A model generated the notes under the pieces. The model saw only the letters and a program-made list of their open reading frames with translations. It had not been told where the DNA came from and searched no databases. This document shows, piece by piece, positions 1 through 8,114 of a stretch of DNA of 64,000 nucleotides. The stretch lies in assembly GCF_008064665.1 (NCBI RefSeq), contig NZ_VRZA01000010.1, positions 1-64,000 on the forward strand, given 5' to 3'. Made by a program: the position numbers and the translations under genes. This DNA comes from Parahaliea maris. GTDB lineage: Bacteria > Pseudomonadota > Gammaproteobacteria > Pseudomonadales > Halieaceae. Within the stretch, counting starts at the first letter, position 1, and each line of letters starts with the position of its first letter.

Positions 1-2103
1 GGTGACGGTGTCAGCTACATTGGTCTGACCGAGAACGACGACATCATCAACGGCAATGAGATATCGACCGCCTATTTCGAAGCCCGCGGTGGCGCGGACA
101 CTATCCGCACGGGCGGCGCGGATCGGGGCGTCAATTTGGGCGAGCAGGATGGTGCCGCGGACGTTGTCTTCCATCAGGGTGGCCATGTCCACATTGACGA
201 ATTTGAGCTGGGCGTTGATAAGATTGACCTGACTGAATTCCCGGCGTTTATCTCTGCTGAGTACATTACGGCGCAACTGGCGCAGCAGGACTCGGGTGAC
301 ACGGCTACCTACATTGATTTCGGTGCCGCTGGCTCACTGTATGTGAACGGATCGACCTGGGTTGCTGGAGAAGAACTGAGCCTGTCTGATTTCATTCTGC
401 CGGATGCTGGGGATGGAGTTAATCTTCGCCTGTCGGAGGGCAATGACGAGTCCTATCTTGATCCGGCCACCGATGGTACGGAAGCAGCCGATATTATCTC
501 CGGCGAGGGTGGTGCTGATGCCATCAATACTTACGGCGGTGATGACGAGATCTATGGTGACTACCGTTTTGGCGAAGAACTACCGCAAGCCCCCAACGTC
601 AACTACAGCGACTATATCGCTCCCGGTTCGGGCAGTGACATTTTATACGGTGGCTATGGGTACGACTATGCCAACTATGACAGCTGGCAATTCCTCCAGG
701 CTCAGGGCCTGCAGGCCAATCTTACTATCGGCGATATAGATTTCGGCCGTGGTTTGGTGCCTTCCGGCTCCGTACTGGATCCTGATGGCGGTCTCGACCA
801 ATTAGATAGTATTGAAGGGATTTTTGGCTCGCAGTACAACGATATAGTGGAAATCGGCAGTGCAGCCGAGATGAACCTGAGTCCATCCTGGATCGACGAA
901 GAGGGAACCGAGTATTTCGATTTTTACTTCTCCGGTGGGGATGGCTACGACGAGATTTACAGCCGGAACGGGCTCTACACCACGTTTTCTCCCGGTGATG
1001 GCGATGGTTACTTCGAGACCAACGGCGGTGGCCGCATCGACATGTGGCACGAGCAGTTTTCTGCTCAGGATGGTGTGGTTGATATCTACCTGTGGGACGG
1101 CGTGGCCTATGGCCCGACGGGTGTGACGCAACTCAGCGGTGTAACTGACGCCAGCGGTGGTAAGAACAATGACCACATTGAGGGGGATTCGCAGAACAAT
1201 GGGCTCTGGGGCGAAGGCGGCGATGACATCCTTGTCGGCTATGAGGGCGATGATTATCTCGACGGTGGTGCCGGTGACGACACTTTCGTACCCGGTCCTG
1301 GATTCGACACGGTTATCGGTGACGCCGCTGGTTTCGACATTCTCGATTTGAGCGATGGCGGTGTACGAGCGGTGGTTGATCTTTCTACTGGTAGCGTCCT
1401 GGAAGACGGCCATCTCGATGAGTTTGGTAATCCCTATTCGGATGGCATCAGCGACATCAATCGTGTTATCGGCACCAACTATGATGACTCGATCACCGGT
1501 GCCATTGGCCAGGCGACGCTCGAGCGGTTTATCGGTGGGCCGGGGGATGACACTATCGATGGTCAGGGTGGTAACGACGGGGTCGACTACCGATTCCTGA
1601 CGTCTCCCTTCGCGGATCCTGAAACGGGTGTGGGCGTAGTCGTCGACCTCGCTGCGAATGGAGCGGGCTTGGGTGAAGCTACCGACCCTTGGGGCAATAC
1701 CGATACGTTGCTTAATATTTCGCGGGTGTTTGGCTCCGAATATAACGACGAAATTCGCGGCGGTGACGAGGATAATCCCTTGCTCATTGGATTTGAGGGC
1801 AATGATGTCCTCGAAGGGCGTGGAGGTAATGATTTCCTGTTCGGTGGAGAGGGGCTCGATTCCTTCGTGTTCGCGCCAGGCGCAAACAACGACGTGATCG
1901 GTGACTACAATCCCTTGGAAAATGACACCATTGTGTTGCTCGGCAGCCTCGAGGTCACGAGTGTTACGCAGATCGATACTGATGGGGCTGGGGGCGGTGA
2001 TCCAGCCGTCGACTCGACGCTCGTCAGTTTCAATGATGCAGAGGGGAGTTCAGTGGTTTTGTCGGGTATTCTCCTGGAAGAGCAAGACTTGCTGTTTGGC
2101 TGA
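1..2103 (+). CDS. RTX-type calcium-binding secreted protein (5' end outside window)
   Basis: The reading frame is open from the first base, so this is the C-terminal 700 residues of a larger protein. Glycine/aspartate-rich RTX nonapeptides of the GGxGxDxxx type occur in several blocks: near nt 91-130, 502-565, 625-680, 1210-1290, 1534-1581 and 1792-1870. Such repeats bind calcium outside the cell and fold as parallel beta-rolls. The last block is followed by a DSFVF-type segment and a short acidic/hydrophobic tail, as in substrates of type I secretion, whose signal is C-terminal and uncleaved. Spacers between blocks are long and no catalytic domain is visible in this part. The gene ends exactly where the transporter gene begins, so the two are probably co-transcribed and this protein is the likely cargo. 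Adhesin, enzyme and surface-layer roles remain open because the N-terminus is missing. Confidence 0.9.
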   Translation, partial: GDGVSYIGLTENDDIINGNEISTAYFEARGGADTIRTGGADRGVNLGEQDGAADVVFHQGGHVHIDEFELGVDKIDLTEFPAFISAEYITAQLAQQDSGDTATYIDFGAAGSLYVNGSTWVAGEELSLSDFILPDAGDGVNLRLSEGNDESYLDPATDGTEAADIISGEGGADAINTYGGDDEIYGDYRFGEELPQAPNVNYSDYIAPGSGSDILYGGYGYDYANYDSWQFLQAQGLQANLTIGDIDFGRGLVPSGSVLDPDGGLDQLDSIEGIFGSQYNDIVEIGSAAEMNLSPSWIDEEGTEYFDFYFSGGDGYDEIYSRNGLYTTFSPGDGDGYFETNGGGRIDMWHEQFSAQDGVVDIYLWDGVAYGPTGVTQLSGVTDASGGKNNDHIEGDSQNNGLWGEGGDDILVGYEGDDYLDGGAGDDTFVPGPGFDTVIGDAAGFDILDLSDGGVRAVVDLSTGSVLEDGHLDEFGNPYSDGISDINRVIGTNYDDSITGAIGQATLERFIGGPGDDTIDGQGGNDGVDYRFLTSPFADPETGVGVVVDLAANGAGLGEATDPWGNTDTLLNISRVFGSEYNDEIRGGDEDNPLLIGFEGNDVLEGRGGNDFLFGGEGLDSFVFAPGANNDVIGDYNPLENDTIVLLGSLEVTSVTQIDTDGAGGGDPAVDSTLVSFNDAEGSSVVLSGILLEEQDLLFG

Positions 2104-3820
2104 TTACTTTTTGACACAACCCGCCAACAAATTGACCAGTACCATTGCCTCGCTACGCGGGGCATTTGTCTGGTCGGCTGTTTTCAGTCTGTGCGTCAAT
2201 CTGCTGTTGCTCACCGTTCCACTGTATTTGCTACAGCTGTTCGATCGTGTTCTGACCAGTCGCAGTATCGACACGCTCTGGGTGCTGACGTTGATCGCGG
2301 TAATCGCTCTCATTGCCTTTGGTATTCTGGAGGCGGTGCGCCGGCATGTGCTGGCGAGAACCGGTGCGATCATTGACCGGCAGCTTGCAACGTCGGCCCT
2401 GGCTACGGCTATCCGCAAGGCGCCGGTCAGCGCAGGCAAACAGCGAGCGGCGGGCGTGAAGGACCTGCAGACGCTGAGAACCTATCTGGGCAGTCAGGCA
2501 TTCTTGCCCCTTCTCGATGCCCCGTGGTCGTTTATTTTCCTTGCAACCATCTTTTTTCTGCATCCTGTCCTCGGCTGGTTGGCGCTTGCGGCTTTTGTCA
2601 TTCTCGGACTGACCGCGGTACTCAATGAACGCCTCACTCGCGACGGATTGAGTGCCAGCCAGGCGCAATCGGCGGCCAACAATGCGGCAGCTGAGAATGC
2701 TGTGGAGAACGCCGAGGTTGTTGTCGCTATGGGGATGACCGGGAATGTCGTGGGCAAGTGGAGGACCGGCCTCGAGGCTGCGGTGGCACAGTGGAACGCG
2801 ACCACCGGTCGCCTTGTCACGCTGGGCTCCATCTCCAAGGTCATGCGGCTCTTGGTCCAGGTTGTCGTGCTGGCGACGGGTGCGCTGCTGACGCTACAAG
2901 GAACGCTTTCACCGGGGGCGATGATTGCCGCTTCGATACTCGTCACGCGCGCTCTGGGCCCCGTGGAGCAACTCGTGGGAAGCTGGGGGACTACGGTTTC
3001 CGCACGCAACGCCTATCGCAACCTCAAGCAGGAGGAGTGGCCGCAGGAGCAGGCGACGACCTCGCTGCCTGCTCCGGCTGGTGCATTGCGGGCGGAAAAC
3101 ATTACCTACGTGCACCCCGGCCAGGAAAAGCCGGTCATCCAGGGGGTTTCGTTCGAGTTAAAGCCCGGGGAGAGCCTGGGCCTTATCGGTCCCACCGGGT
3201 CTGGCAAAACCACTCTCGCGCGATTGCTGCTGGGCGTACTGCCCCCGCGCCTGGGTTCGGTGCGCCTGGATGGGGCCAGCCTGGCCGACTGGGACGAATC
3301 AGACCGGGGTCCTCATATTGGTTACCTGCCACAGGATCTGGAACTGTTCGAGGGTACGGTTGCTGAAAATATCGCCAGATTCGGGGAGGCCGACTCGGAA
3401 AAAACGGTTCAGGCGGCGCAGCTTGCCGGAGCCCACGATACCATCCTCGGGCTTGCTCAGGGCTATGACACGCCGGTTGGCCCCCGGGGTGTCACCCTGT
3501 CTGGCGGCCAGCGCCAGCGGATCGCCCTGGCCCGGGCGCTGTACGGGGATGTGCGGCTCGTGGTGCTGGACGAGCCCAATGCCAATCAGGACCGGGCCGG
3601 TGAAGTGGCGTTATTGCGCGCCCTGCAGTGGCTGAAGCAGAAGGGGATTACCTCGATAGTGATTGCCCACCGCCCTGCGATTATTCAGTACGTCGACAAG
3701 ATCCTGGTGCTCAGGGATGGCAAGGTCGCCGGACTCGGCCCGCGGGAGCAGGTGCTGACGGAGCTCGGGGCCGCCACGGAGCAGCCCGCACCAGCACAAG
3801 CGCTGGAGGCAACTCCGTGA
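2096..3820 (+). CDS. Type I secretion ABC transporter, PrtD/HasD-like
   Basis: This inner-membrane exporter fuses a permease and an ATPase. The N-terminal half carries hydrophobic segments (about residues 20-75, 140-185, 240-290) and the C-terminal half a complete nucleotide-binding domain: Walker A GPTGSGKTT near residue 365, signature LSGGQRQRIALARAL near 468, Walker B ending LDEP near 490, and an H-loop IAHRP. At about 574 residues it matches the PrtD/HasD/AprD class, which lacks a peptidase domain. No ATG is available at the N-terminus. I chose TTG at 2096, which overlaps the stop of the RTX gene; TTG at 2111 is the alternative. The 3' end overlaps the adaptor gene start (TGATG). It should energise export of the upstream RTX protein through a TolC-like channel not encoded here. 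Confidence 0.93.
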   Translation: MADYFLTQPANKLTSTIASLRGAFVWSAVFSLCVNLLLLTVPLYLLQLFDRVLTSRSIDTLWVLTLIAVIALIAFGILEAVRRHVLARTGAIIDRQLATSALATAIRKAPVSAGKQRAAGVKDLQTLRTYLGSQAFLPLLDAPWSFIFLATIFFLHPVLGWLALAAFVILGLTAVLNERLTRDGLSASQAQSAANNAAAENAVENAEVVVAMGMTGNVVGKWRTGLEAAVAQWNATTGRLVTLGSISKVMRLLVQVVVLATGALLTLQGTLSPGAMIAASILVTRALGPVEQLVGSWGTTVSARNAYRNLKQEEWPQEQATTSLPAPAGALRAENITYVHPGQEKPVIQGVSFELKPGESLGLIGPTGSGKTTLARLLLGVLPPRLGSVRLDGASLADWDESDRGPHIGYLPQDLELFEGTVAENIARFGEADSEKTVQAAQLAGAHDTILGLAQGYDTPVGPRGVTLSGGQRQRIALARALYGDVRLVVLDEPNANQDRAGEVALLRALQWLKQKGITSIVIAHRPAIIQYVDKILVLRDGKVAGLGPREQVLTELGAATEQPAPAQALEATP

Positions 3821-5109
3821 TGTCTGATGCGGGTTTGCGCCGACCGATCCTGGTCGGTGTCACGGTGATAGTCCTGTTTTTTGGCGTGCTTGGCGGCTGG
3901 GCGACTTTCAGCAGACTGGCCAGTGCCGCTATCGCATCCGGCGAGATTGGCTTCGATAACGACCGTAAAAGTATCCAGCATCTGGAAGGGGGAATCGTCG
4001 CCGAGTTGGTGGTAGCGGACGGGCAGATAGTGAGCCCCGGGGAACTGCTTGTGCGCTTGGACAAAACCCAGGCACAGGCCGTATTCGAACAGGTCAAGGC
4101 GCGCTACCTGGCCCTGCTGGCCACCGAATCCCGCCTGCGCTCGGAGCGTGACCAGCTCGATGCCATTGCCTTTCCCGCGCAACTGGATGACCCGGAGTTC
4201 GCCGCCAAGTCCTCGGAAATCAAAGCGAGTGAATCCCGCCTATTTGCCACGAGACGCCAGAACCTCGAGCAACAGAAGGGAATCATCAGGCAGCGGATCA
4301 AGCAGCTGGAGGAGGAAATTCAGGGCCTCAACGAAGAAATTCAGGCCCAGGACAGACAGATCGCCCTGCTATCCGAGGAAGGCGACAGCATGCAGACGTT
4401 GTTCGATCGCAAGCTCGTAAGCAAACAGCGCCTGCTGGCCCTGCAGCGTGAAACGGCTGATCTCGAAGGTGAGCGCAGCCGTAACAAGGCGGCGATTGCG
4501 CGGGCCCAGCAGAGTATCTCGGAAGAAGAGCTTCGGCTTATCGATATTGAAACTGAGCGCAATGCCGAAATACTCGCTCAGCTGCGCGATATCCAGGGTA
4601 GTGTTCTCGAGATCAATGAACGCCTGGGGGCGGCGCGTGATGTTCTGGAAAGAACCGATATCCGTTCTCCGATAGCGGGTACCGTCGTCGGACTCAGCGT
4701 TACCACGGTGGGTGGCACGATCGCGCCGCAACAGGTCCTGATGGACATCGTTCCCTCGGACGAGGAGTTACTGGTAAAGGCCATGCTCGACCCGAAAGAT
4801 ATCGACGTTGTGCGTGCCGGGCAGACAGCCTTCGTCAGGCTGACAGCGTTCAACCAGCGCAACCGCGAGCCTCTGAATGGTGAGGTCCTTTCTGTCTCGG
4901 CTGACAGCCTGGTGAGCGAGGAAAGCGGTTTATCCTATTACCTGGCACGGATCTCGTTGCCGCCCATCAGCAGCGAAGCGTACCGTGACATGTCACTTTA
5001 CCCGGGCATGCATGCTGAAGTGATGATTCAGGTGGGCGATCGCTCACCACTGGACTACCTGTTGCAGCCGATTACGGACAGTATGAATCGCGCACTGCGT
5101 GAAGATTGA
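3820..5109 (+). CDS. HlyD-family membrane fusion protein of a type I secretion system
   Basis: This periplasmic adaptor links the inner-membrane ABC exporter to an outer-membrane channel. It has one N-terminal membrane anchor (about residues 9-30) and a lipoyl-like half-motif with SIQHLEGGIV near residue 49. A long charged coiled coil (about 100-300) is followed by the second lipoyl half (DIRSPIAGTVVGL) and a C-terminal beta-barrel domain ending with the family-typical LYPGMHAEV. Its 429 residues are usual for PrtE/HasE/LapC-type adaptors. The start ATG overlaps the stop of the transporter gene, indicating translational coupling. The third component, a TolC-like porin, is not in the window. 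Confidence 0.94.
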   Translation: MSDAGLRRPILVGVTVIVLFFGVLGGWATFSRLASAAIASGEIGFDNDRKSIQHLEGGIVAELVVADGQIVSPGELLVRLDKTQAQAVFEQVKARYLALLATESRLRSERDQLDAIAFPAQLDDPEFAAKSSEIKASESRLFATRRQNLEQQKGIIRQRIKQLEEEIQGLNEEIQAQDRQIALLSEEGDSMQTLFDRKLVSKQRLLALQRETADLEGERSRNKAAIARAQQSISEEELRLIDIETERNAEILAQLRDIQGSVLEINERLGAARDVLERTDIRSPIAGTVVGLSVTTVGGTIAPQQVLMDIVPSDEELLVKAMLDPKDIDVVRAGQTAFVRLTAFNQRNREPLNGEVLSVSADSLVSEESGLSYYLARISLPPISSEAYRDMSLYPGMHAEVMIQVGDRSPLDYLLQPITDSMNRALRED

Positions 5110-5157
5110 TTAGCCCTGGCGCTTGCTGCTCCATACTGACGTCAGTGTGAAAGCCAC

Positions 5158-5370
5158 CTAAACCCCCGCCCGCTCCATCATGTAGGTAATCACCACCTTG
5201 ATCAGGAAGCCGAAGATGCCCATCGCCAGGCCGATGTAAAGGATCAGGGTGCCGAACTTGCCGGCCTTGCTGCTGTGGGCGAGGTCCCAGACGATAAAGA
5301 TCATGAACAGGATCAGGGCGCCCACCCCGAGGGTGACGCCCCAGTCGCTTAACCAGTCATCGAATTTCAT
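5158..5370 (-). CDS. DUF2788 family small membrane protein
   Basis: This 70-residue protein has two predicted membrane helices (about residues 11-30 and 41-63) joined by a short basic loop with SSKAGKFG. Size and the IVWDLAHSSKAG-like centre match the DUF2788 family found across Gammaproteobacteria, which has no established function. It lies 122 bp downstream of imuA on the same strand and converges with the secretion operon. The spacer to the hlyD-like gene holds a perfect 12-bp palindrome (5135-5146) that may help end transcription. Confidence 0.8.
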   Translation of the reverse strand: MKFDDWLSDWGVTLGVGALILFMIFIVWDLAHSSKAGKFGTLILYIGLAMGIFGFLIKVVITYMMERAGV

Positions 5371-5492
5371 TCCACCCGCGCCCTGTGCTCACTGTCGTGG
5401 TGGGCGATTGTCGGCGCGGGGCTCGCTGCTGTCAAAACGCGCCTGTCAAATATCTTTTCGCAAAGGGGCGGCCTGCCCGAATGGTCTCAGGC

Positions 5493-6230
5493 TCAGGTTC
5501 CAGCCAGGGCTCCGACAGGGCTGCCGTCGCTGTAGGCGGGCAGTTCCCATAATTGCGGTTGCTCGGGGATATCGTCCGCCGGCGACAGGCTGACGTCCCG
5601 TCCCTGTTTGCCTCCGCGCTGCTTGAGGATATGCACCTTGCGGTATTCGCGCATCTGCAGGCGCAGGCCGGCGGGGGCGTGGTTGCCGGCCGCGCTGCTG
5701 GCGCGGAACAGGACCGCCAGGGTATCGCTGTCAGCCGCGGCCAGTTGCAGTTTGCGCAGTTCGCTGTAGCGGTAGTCCGCGGCGCCCAGCCAGCTGAATA
5801 CGGCGCTGCAGGTGGTGCTGCGCAGGGCCTGTTCGGTACTCCACAGCAGGTCTTCGCGGCTTTTGGGATGCACCAGCAATACCTGTCCGGTATCGACCCC
5901 CCGTGCGGCCAGCAGGGGAGCATAGGGGGTAAAGGGCGGGGCGATGAAGGCCTGCCAGCGGCCCTGGGCGCTGAGCTTTTCCATGGCCGGCAGGAACAGG
6001 CCCATGGCGCCCATGCCGCAACCGTCGCTCAATACCTCGATACTGGTGCCGGGGGGCCAGCCCTCGTGTACCAGGGCGGCGTCCAGTTCGCCAAAACCGG
6101 TGGGCAGGCCCGCCGGGTGGTGGCGGTCACTGTTGGCCGGCCCGGTCAGGCCGTGAAAATCCGAAGGGTGACCGCGCCAGGTATCCCGACGGCGCATTAC
6201 CTGTTCAAGGGGGTTGTTGGCTGGGTTCAT
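5493..6230 (-). CDS. imuA: ImuA, SOS-induced translesion synthesis accessory protein
   Basis: ImuA is a RecA/SulA-like accessory factor that works with ImuB and the polymerase DnaE2 in damage-induced mutagenesis. The 245-residue protein carries the family's N-terminal segment LPTGFGELDAAL and a degenerate P-loop region (SDGCGMGAMGLFLPAME, about residues 70-86). A RecA-like core follows. I start it at ATG 6230, which has GGGAG seven bases upstream; a TTG at 6260 would extend it into the promoter. A perfect LexA box lies 31 bp upstream. imuB and dnaE2, usually directly downstream, are absent: the next gene on this strand is the DUF2788 gene. Confidence 0.85.
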   Translation of the reverse strand: MNPANNPLEQVMRRRDTWRGHPSDFHGLTGPANSDRHHPAGLPTGFGELDAALVHEGWPPGTSIEVLSDGCGMGAMGLFLPAMEKLSAQGRWQAFIAPPFTPYAPLLAARGVDTGQVLLVHPKSREDLLWSTEQALRSTTCSAVFSWLGAADYRYSELRKLQLAAADSDTLAVLFRASSAAGNHAPAGLRLQMREYRKVHILKQRGGKQGRDVSLSPADDIPEQPQLWELPAYSDGSPVGALAGT

Positions 6231-6260
6231 GGCAGGGCTCCCGCTGGCTGCTGCAATCAA

Positions 6261-6276
6261 CTGTATGGATATACAG
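6261..6276 (-). promoter_or_regulatory. LexA box (SOS operator) of imuA
   Basis: The sequence CTGTATGGATATACAG fits the gammaproteobacterial consensus CTGT-N8-ACAG exactly. It lies just upstream of the imuA start and overlaps the predicted -10 element, so LexA binding would block transcription until DNA damage. Confidence 0.9.
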
Positions 6277-6301
6277 TAGTTGGCTATTGGCGATAATGCA
6301 A
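6273..6301 (-). promoter_or_regulatory. Predicted sigma-70 promoter of imuA
   Basis: Read on the minus strand, TTGCAT (6301-6296) and TACTGT (6278-6273) are separated by 17 bp. The -10 box shares four bases with the LexA box, a layout common in SOS genes. Confidence 0.6.
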
Positions 6302-6426
6302 TAGCGTCGGAACGGGTTGAGCAGTGCCCCGATTGCGACCAGCCGGCTTGAGCTACAGGTGTCCAGGGTCGACACTGCGTGTTGGCACGATACCTGAGGG
6401 TACTCTGGAGGTGCCTAATGGCTCGC

Positions 6427-6513
6427 CCTGAGGGAGTCCTCAGGCTAATACCGAAAGATCAAAATAAATTGCGCATAATTGATGTGCATGATTAATGTAT
6501 TTATAGTTGCGCA
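6427..6513 (+). promoter_or_regulatory. Putative ccdAB promoter/operator region
   Basis: The region before ccdA is locally AT-rich. It contains a short hairpin (CCTGAGG at 6427-6433 pairing with CCTCAGG at 6438-6444) and two copies of TTGCGCA, at 6469-6475 and 6507-6513. Toxin-antitoxin operons are usually autorepressed at such repeats; the assignment here is inference. Confidence 0.35.
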
Positions 6514-6537
6514 AAACCAAGTGCCCAAGGCAGTGCC

Positions 6538-6783
6538 ATGCAGTCGTCTCAAACAACCAAACCCAAGCGCAAACCGACCAATCTCTCCCTGGACAGCGCC
6601 CTCCTGCAGGAGGCCAGGGCGCTTGGCATTAATGTATCCCGCTCAGCCGAGGCCGGTATTGTCGAAGCGGTCAAGCGGCACAAGCGGGCCCAGTGGCTCA
6701 AGGATAATGCTGCAGCTATTGATAGCTCGAATGCCTATGCCGAGGCAAATGGACTACCGTTGGCTCGCCACCGGCAGTTTTGA
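6538..6783 (+). CDS. ccdA: CcdA-family antitoxin
   Basis: The 81-residue protein has a basic N-terminus and a ribbon-helix-helix-like segment (PTNLSLDSALLQEARALGINVSR split over about residues 13-35). Its C-terminal tail carries WLKDNAAAIDSSNAYAEANGLP, the region with which CcdA wraps CcdB. The length is close to the 72 residues of the F-plasmid protein. It is followed three bases later by the toxin gene. As an antitoxin it should neutralise CcdB and repress the operon. Confidence 0.88.
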   Translation: MQSSQTTKPKRKPTNLSLDSALLQEARALGINVSRSAEAGIVEAVKRHKRAQWLKDNAAAIDSSNAYAEANGLPLARHRQF

Positions 6784-6786
6784 TTC

Positions 6787-7086
6787 GTGGCCCGCTTTGA
6801 TATCTACCTTAACCGGGGCGGTGATGGTTACTTGCTGGATGTACAGTCCGATCTGCTCAGTGGCCTGAACACCCGTGTCGTGGTGCCGTTGCTACCCCGC
6901 AAGGGCGCACCGACTCCAGCGCAACGACTGAATCCGGTTTTTCTCCTGGAGGGTGGCGAGGTTGTAATGGCTACCCAGTTCCTCGCGGCAGTGCCTGAAA
7001 CGGAGTTGCAGGCTTCCATTGGCAGCCTCGATCACGCCGTTGACGAAGTTCAGGCGGCACTGGACATGTTATTTCTGGGATTTTGA
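6787..7086 (+). CDS. ccdB: CcdB-family toxin with altered C-terminal gyrase-poisoning residues
   Basis: CcdB poisons DNA gyrase by binding GyrA. The 99-residue protein starts with GTG three bases after ccdA. It aligns along its length with CcdB: N-terminal beta strands ending LLDVQSDLL, RVVVPL, the PVFLLEGGEVVMATQFLAAVP core and a C-terminal helix. The F-plasmid protein ends FWGI, whose Trp99, Gly100 and Ile101 are needed for killing. This one ends FLGF, so Trp is replaced by Leu and Ile by Phe. Toxicity may therefore be weak, lost or aimed differently. The last 18 bp overlap the end of holA on the other strand. Confidence 0.88.
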   Translation: MARFDIYLNRGGDGYLLDVQSDLLSGLNTRVVVPLLPRKGAPTPAQRLNPVFLLEGGEVVMATQFLAAVPETELQASIGSLDHAVDEVQAALDMLFLGF

Positions 7087-8106
7087 ACTGACTACCTTAT
7101 CGGCGCCGGCCAGGGAGGCGATGAGTTGGTCGAGATGGTTCCAGGCATTGCCCCGGGCGTAGCCCTTGATGCAGCCATCGATATGGGCGGCCTGTTGCAA
7201 CAGGTCGCCGAGGGAGGTCAGGTTGTGGCGCCGCAGGGCGGCCTGGAGCAGGGGCATGCGGTTGTTCCAGATACGGCGGGCCTGCATGGCCTGCTGGGGT
7301 GACTTGCCGCGGTCGCAGTCCACCTGCAGTTCGTACAGGCTGCGCAGTTCCCGGGCCAGGGCCCACAGGGCGACGGTGGCATCGGTGCCTTCACCGCGCA
7401 GGCCGTGCAGCATGCGCAGGCTGTTCGCCGCGTGTCCCTGCAGGGCGGAGTCGACCATGGCGAACAGGTTGAAGCGGGCGTTGTCGGCCACGGCGCTGGT
7501 AACCGTTTCCGCGGAGACGTGATTGTCCGTGGCCAGCAGCTTGAGCTTTTCCACTTCCTGAACCGCCGCCAGCAGGTTGCCCTCTACCCGGTCGGCCAGC
7601 AGTTGCAGGGCATCCTGGTCGATGTCGAGGCCCGCGGCCTCGATGCGCTGCTGCAGCCAGCGCGGCAGTTCCTGGGCCTTGACCTCCCACACCTGCAGCC
7701 AGGCGCCGGCCTGGTCGATCGCCTTGAACCACTTGCTGTTCTGGGAAGCCTTGTCGATCTTGCCGAATACCAGCAGCAGGATGTCGTCACCGCTACTGCG
7801 TTCGAGATACTCCTGGATGGCCTTGCTGCCTTCGCTGCCCGGTTTGCCAGAGGGCAGGCGCAGTTCGATCAGCTTGCGGTCCCCGAACAGTGACATGTCG
7901 GTGGCGCTGTGGGTGAGGGCGGCCCAGTCGAGATCCTTGCCAGTGCCTTCGATGAGCTCGCGGTCGGTACAGCCGGCGGCGCGGGCGGCGGCGCGGACCT
8001 GGTCGGCGCACTCCTGCACCAAAAGGGTTTCGTCACCGCTGATGAGGTAGACCGGCAGGCACTGCTGCTTGAAGTGGCCGGCGAGCTTTTCCGGATAAAG
8101 CCGCAT
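7069..8106 (-). CDS. holA: DNA polymerase III subunit delta
   Basis: HolA is the clamp-opening subunit of the DnaX clamp loader. The 345-residue protein has the expected start (LPVYLISGDETLLVQE), the core with LLLVFGKIDKASQNSKWFKAI and the C-terminal collar region. It starts 8 bp after lptE, in the conserved leuS-lptE-holA order. In many relatives nadD follows; here the gene ends inside the convergent ccdB, which suggests the downstream flank was replaced when the toxin-antitoxin pair arrived. Confidence 0.95.
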   Translation of the reverse strand: MRLYPEKLAGHFKQQCLPVYLISGDETLLVQECADQVRAAARAAGCTDRELIEGTGKDLDWAALTHSATDMSLFGDRKLIELRLPSGKPGSEGSKAIQEYLERSSGDDILLLVFGKIDKASQNSKWFKAIDQAGAWLQVWEVKAQELPRWLQQRIEAAGLDIDQDALQLLADRVEGNLLAAVQEVEKLKLLATDNHVSAETVTSAVADNARFNLFAMVDSALQGHAANSLRMLHGLRGEGTDATVALWALARELRSLYELQVDCDRGKSPQQAMQARRIWNNRMPLLQAALRRHNLTSLGDLLQQAAHIDGCIKGYARGNAWNHLDQLIASLAGADKVVSSKSQK

Positions 8107-8114
8107 CGGCGCGT

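Noticed and set aside
1901-2095. N-terminal extension of the ABC transporter into the RTX gene
   Set aside because: The extra residues lack transporter similarity and overlap RTX repeats in another frame; the PrtD-like start lies at 2096 or 2111.
5135-5146. ACTGACGTCAGT, 12-bp palindrome after the HlyD-type gene
   Set aside because: It lies between convergent gene ends with no U-tract or promoter context; chance or a weak terminator is enough, so it is not listed as an operator.
5435-5457. Two TGTCAAA units in the imuA-DUF2788 gap as a palindrome-B site
   Set aside because: They are direct, not inverted, repeats and match only half of palindrome B; the gap shows no promoter.
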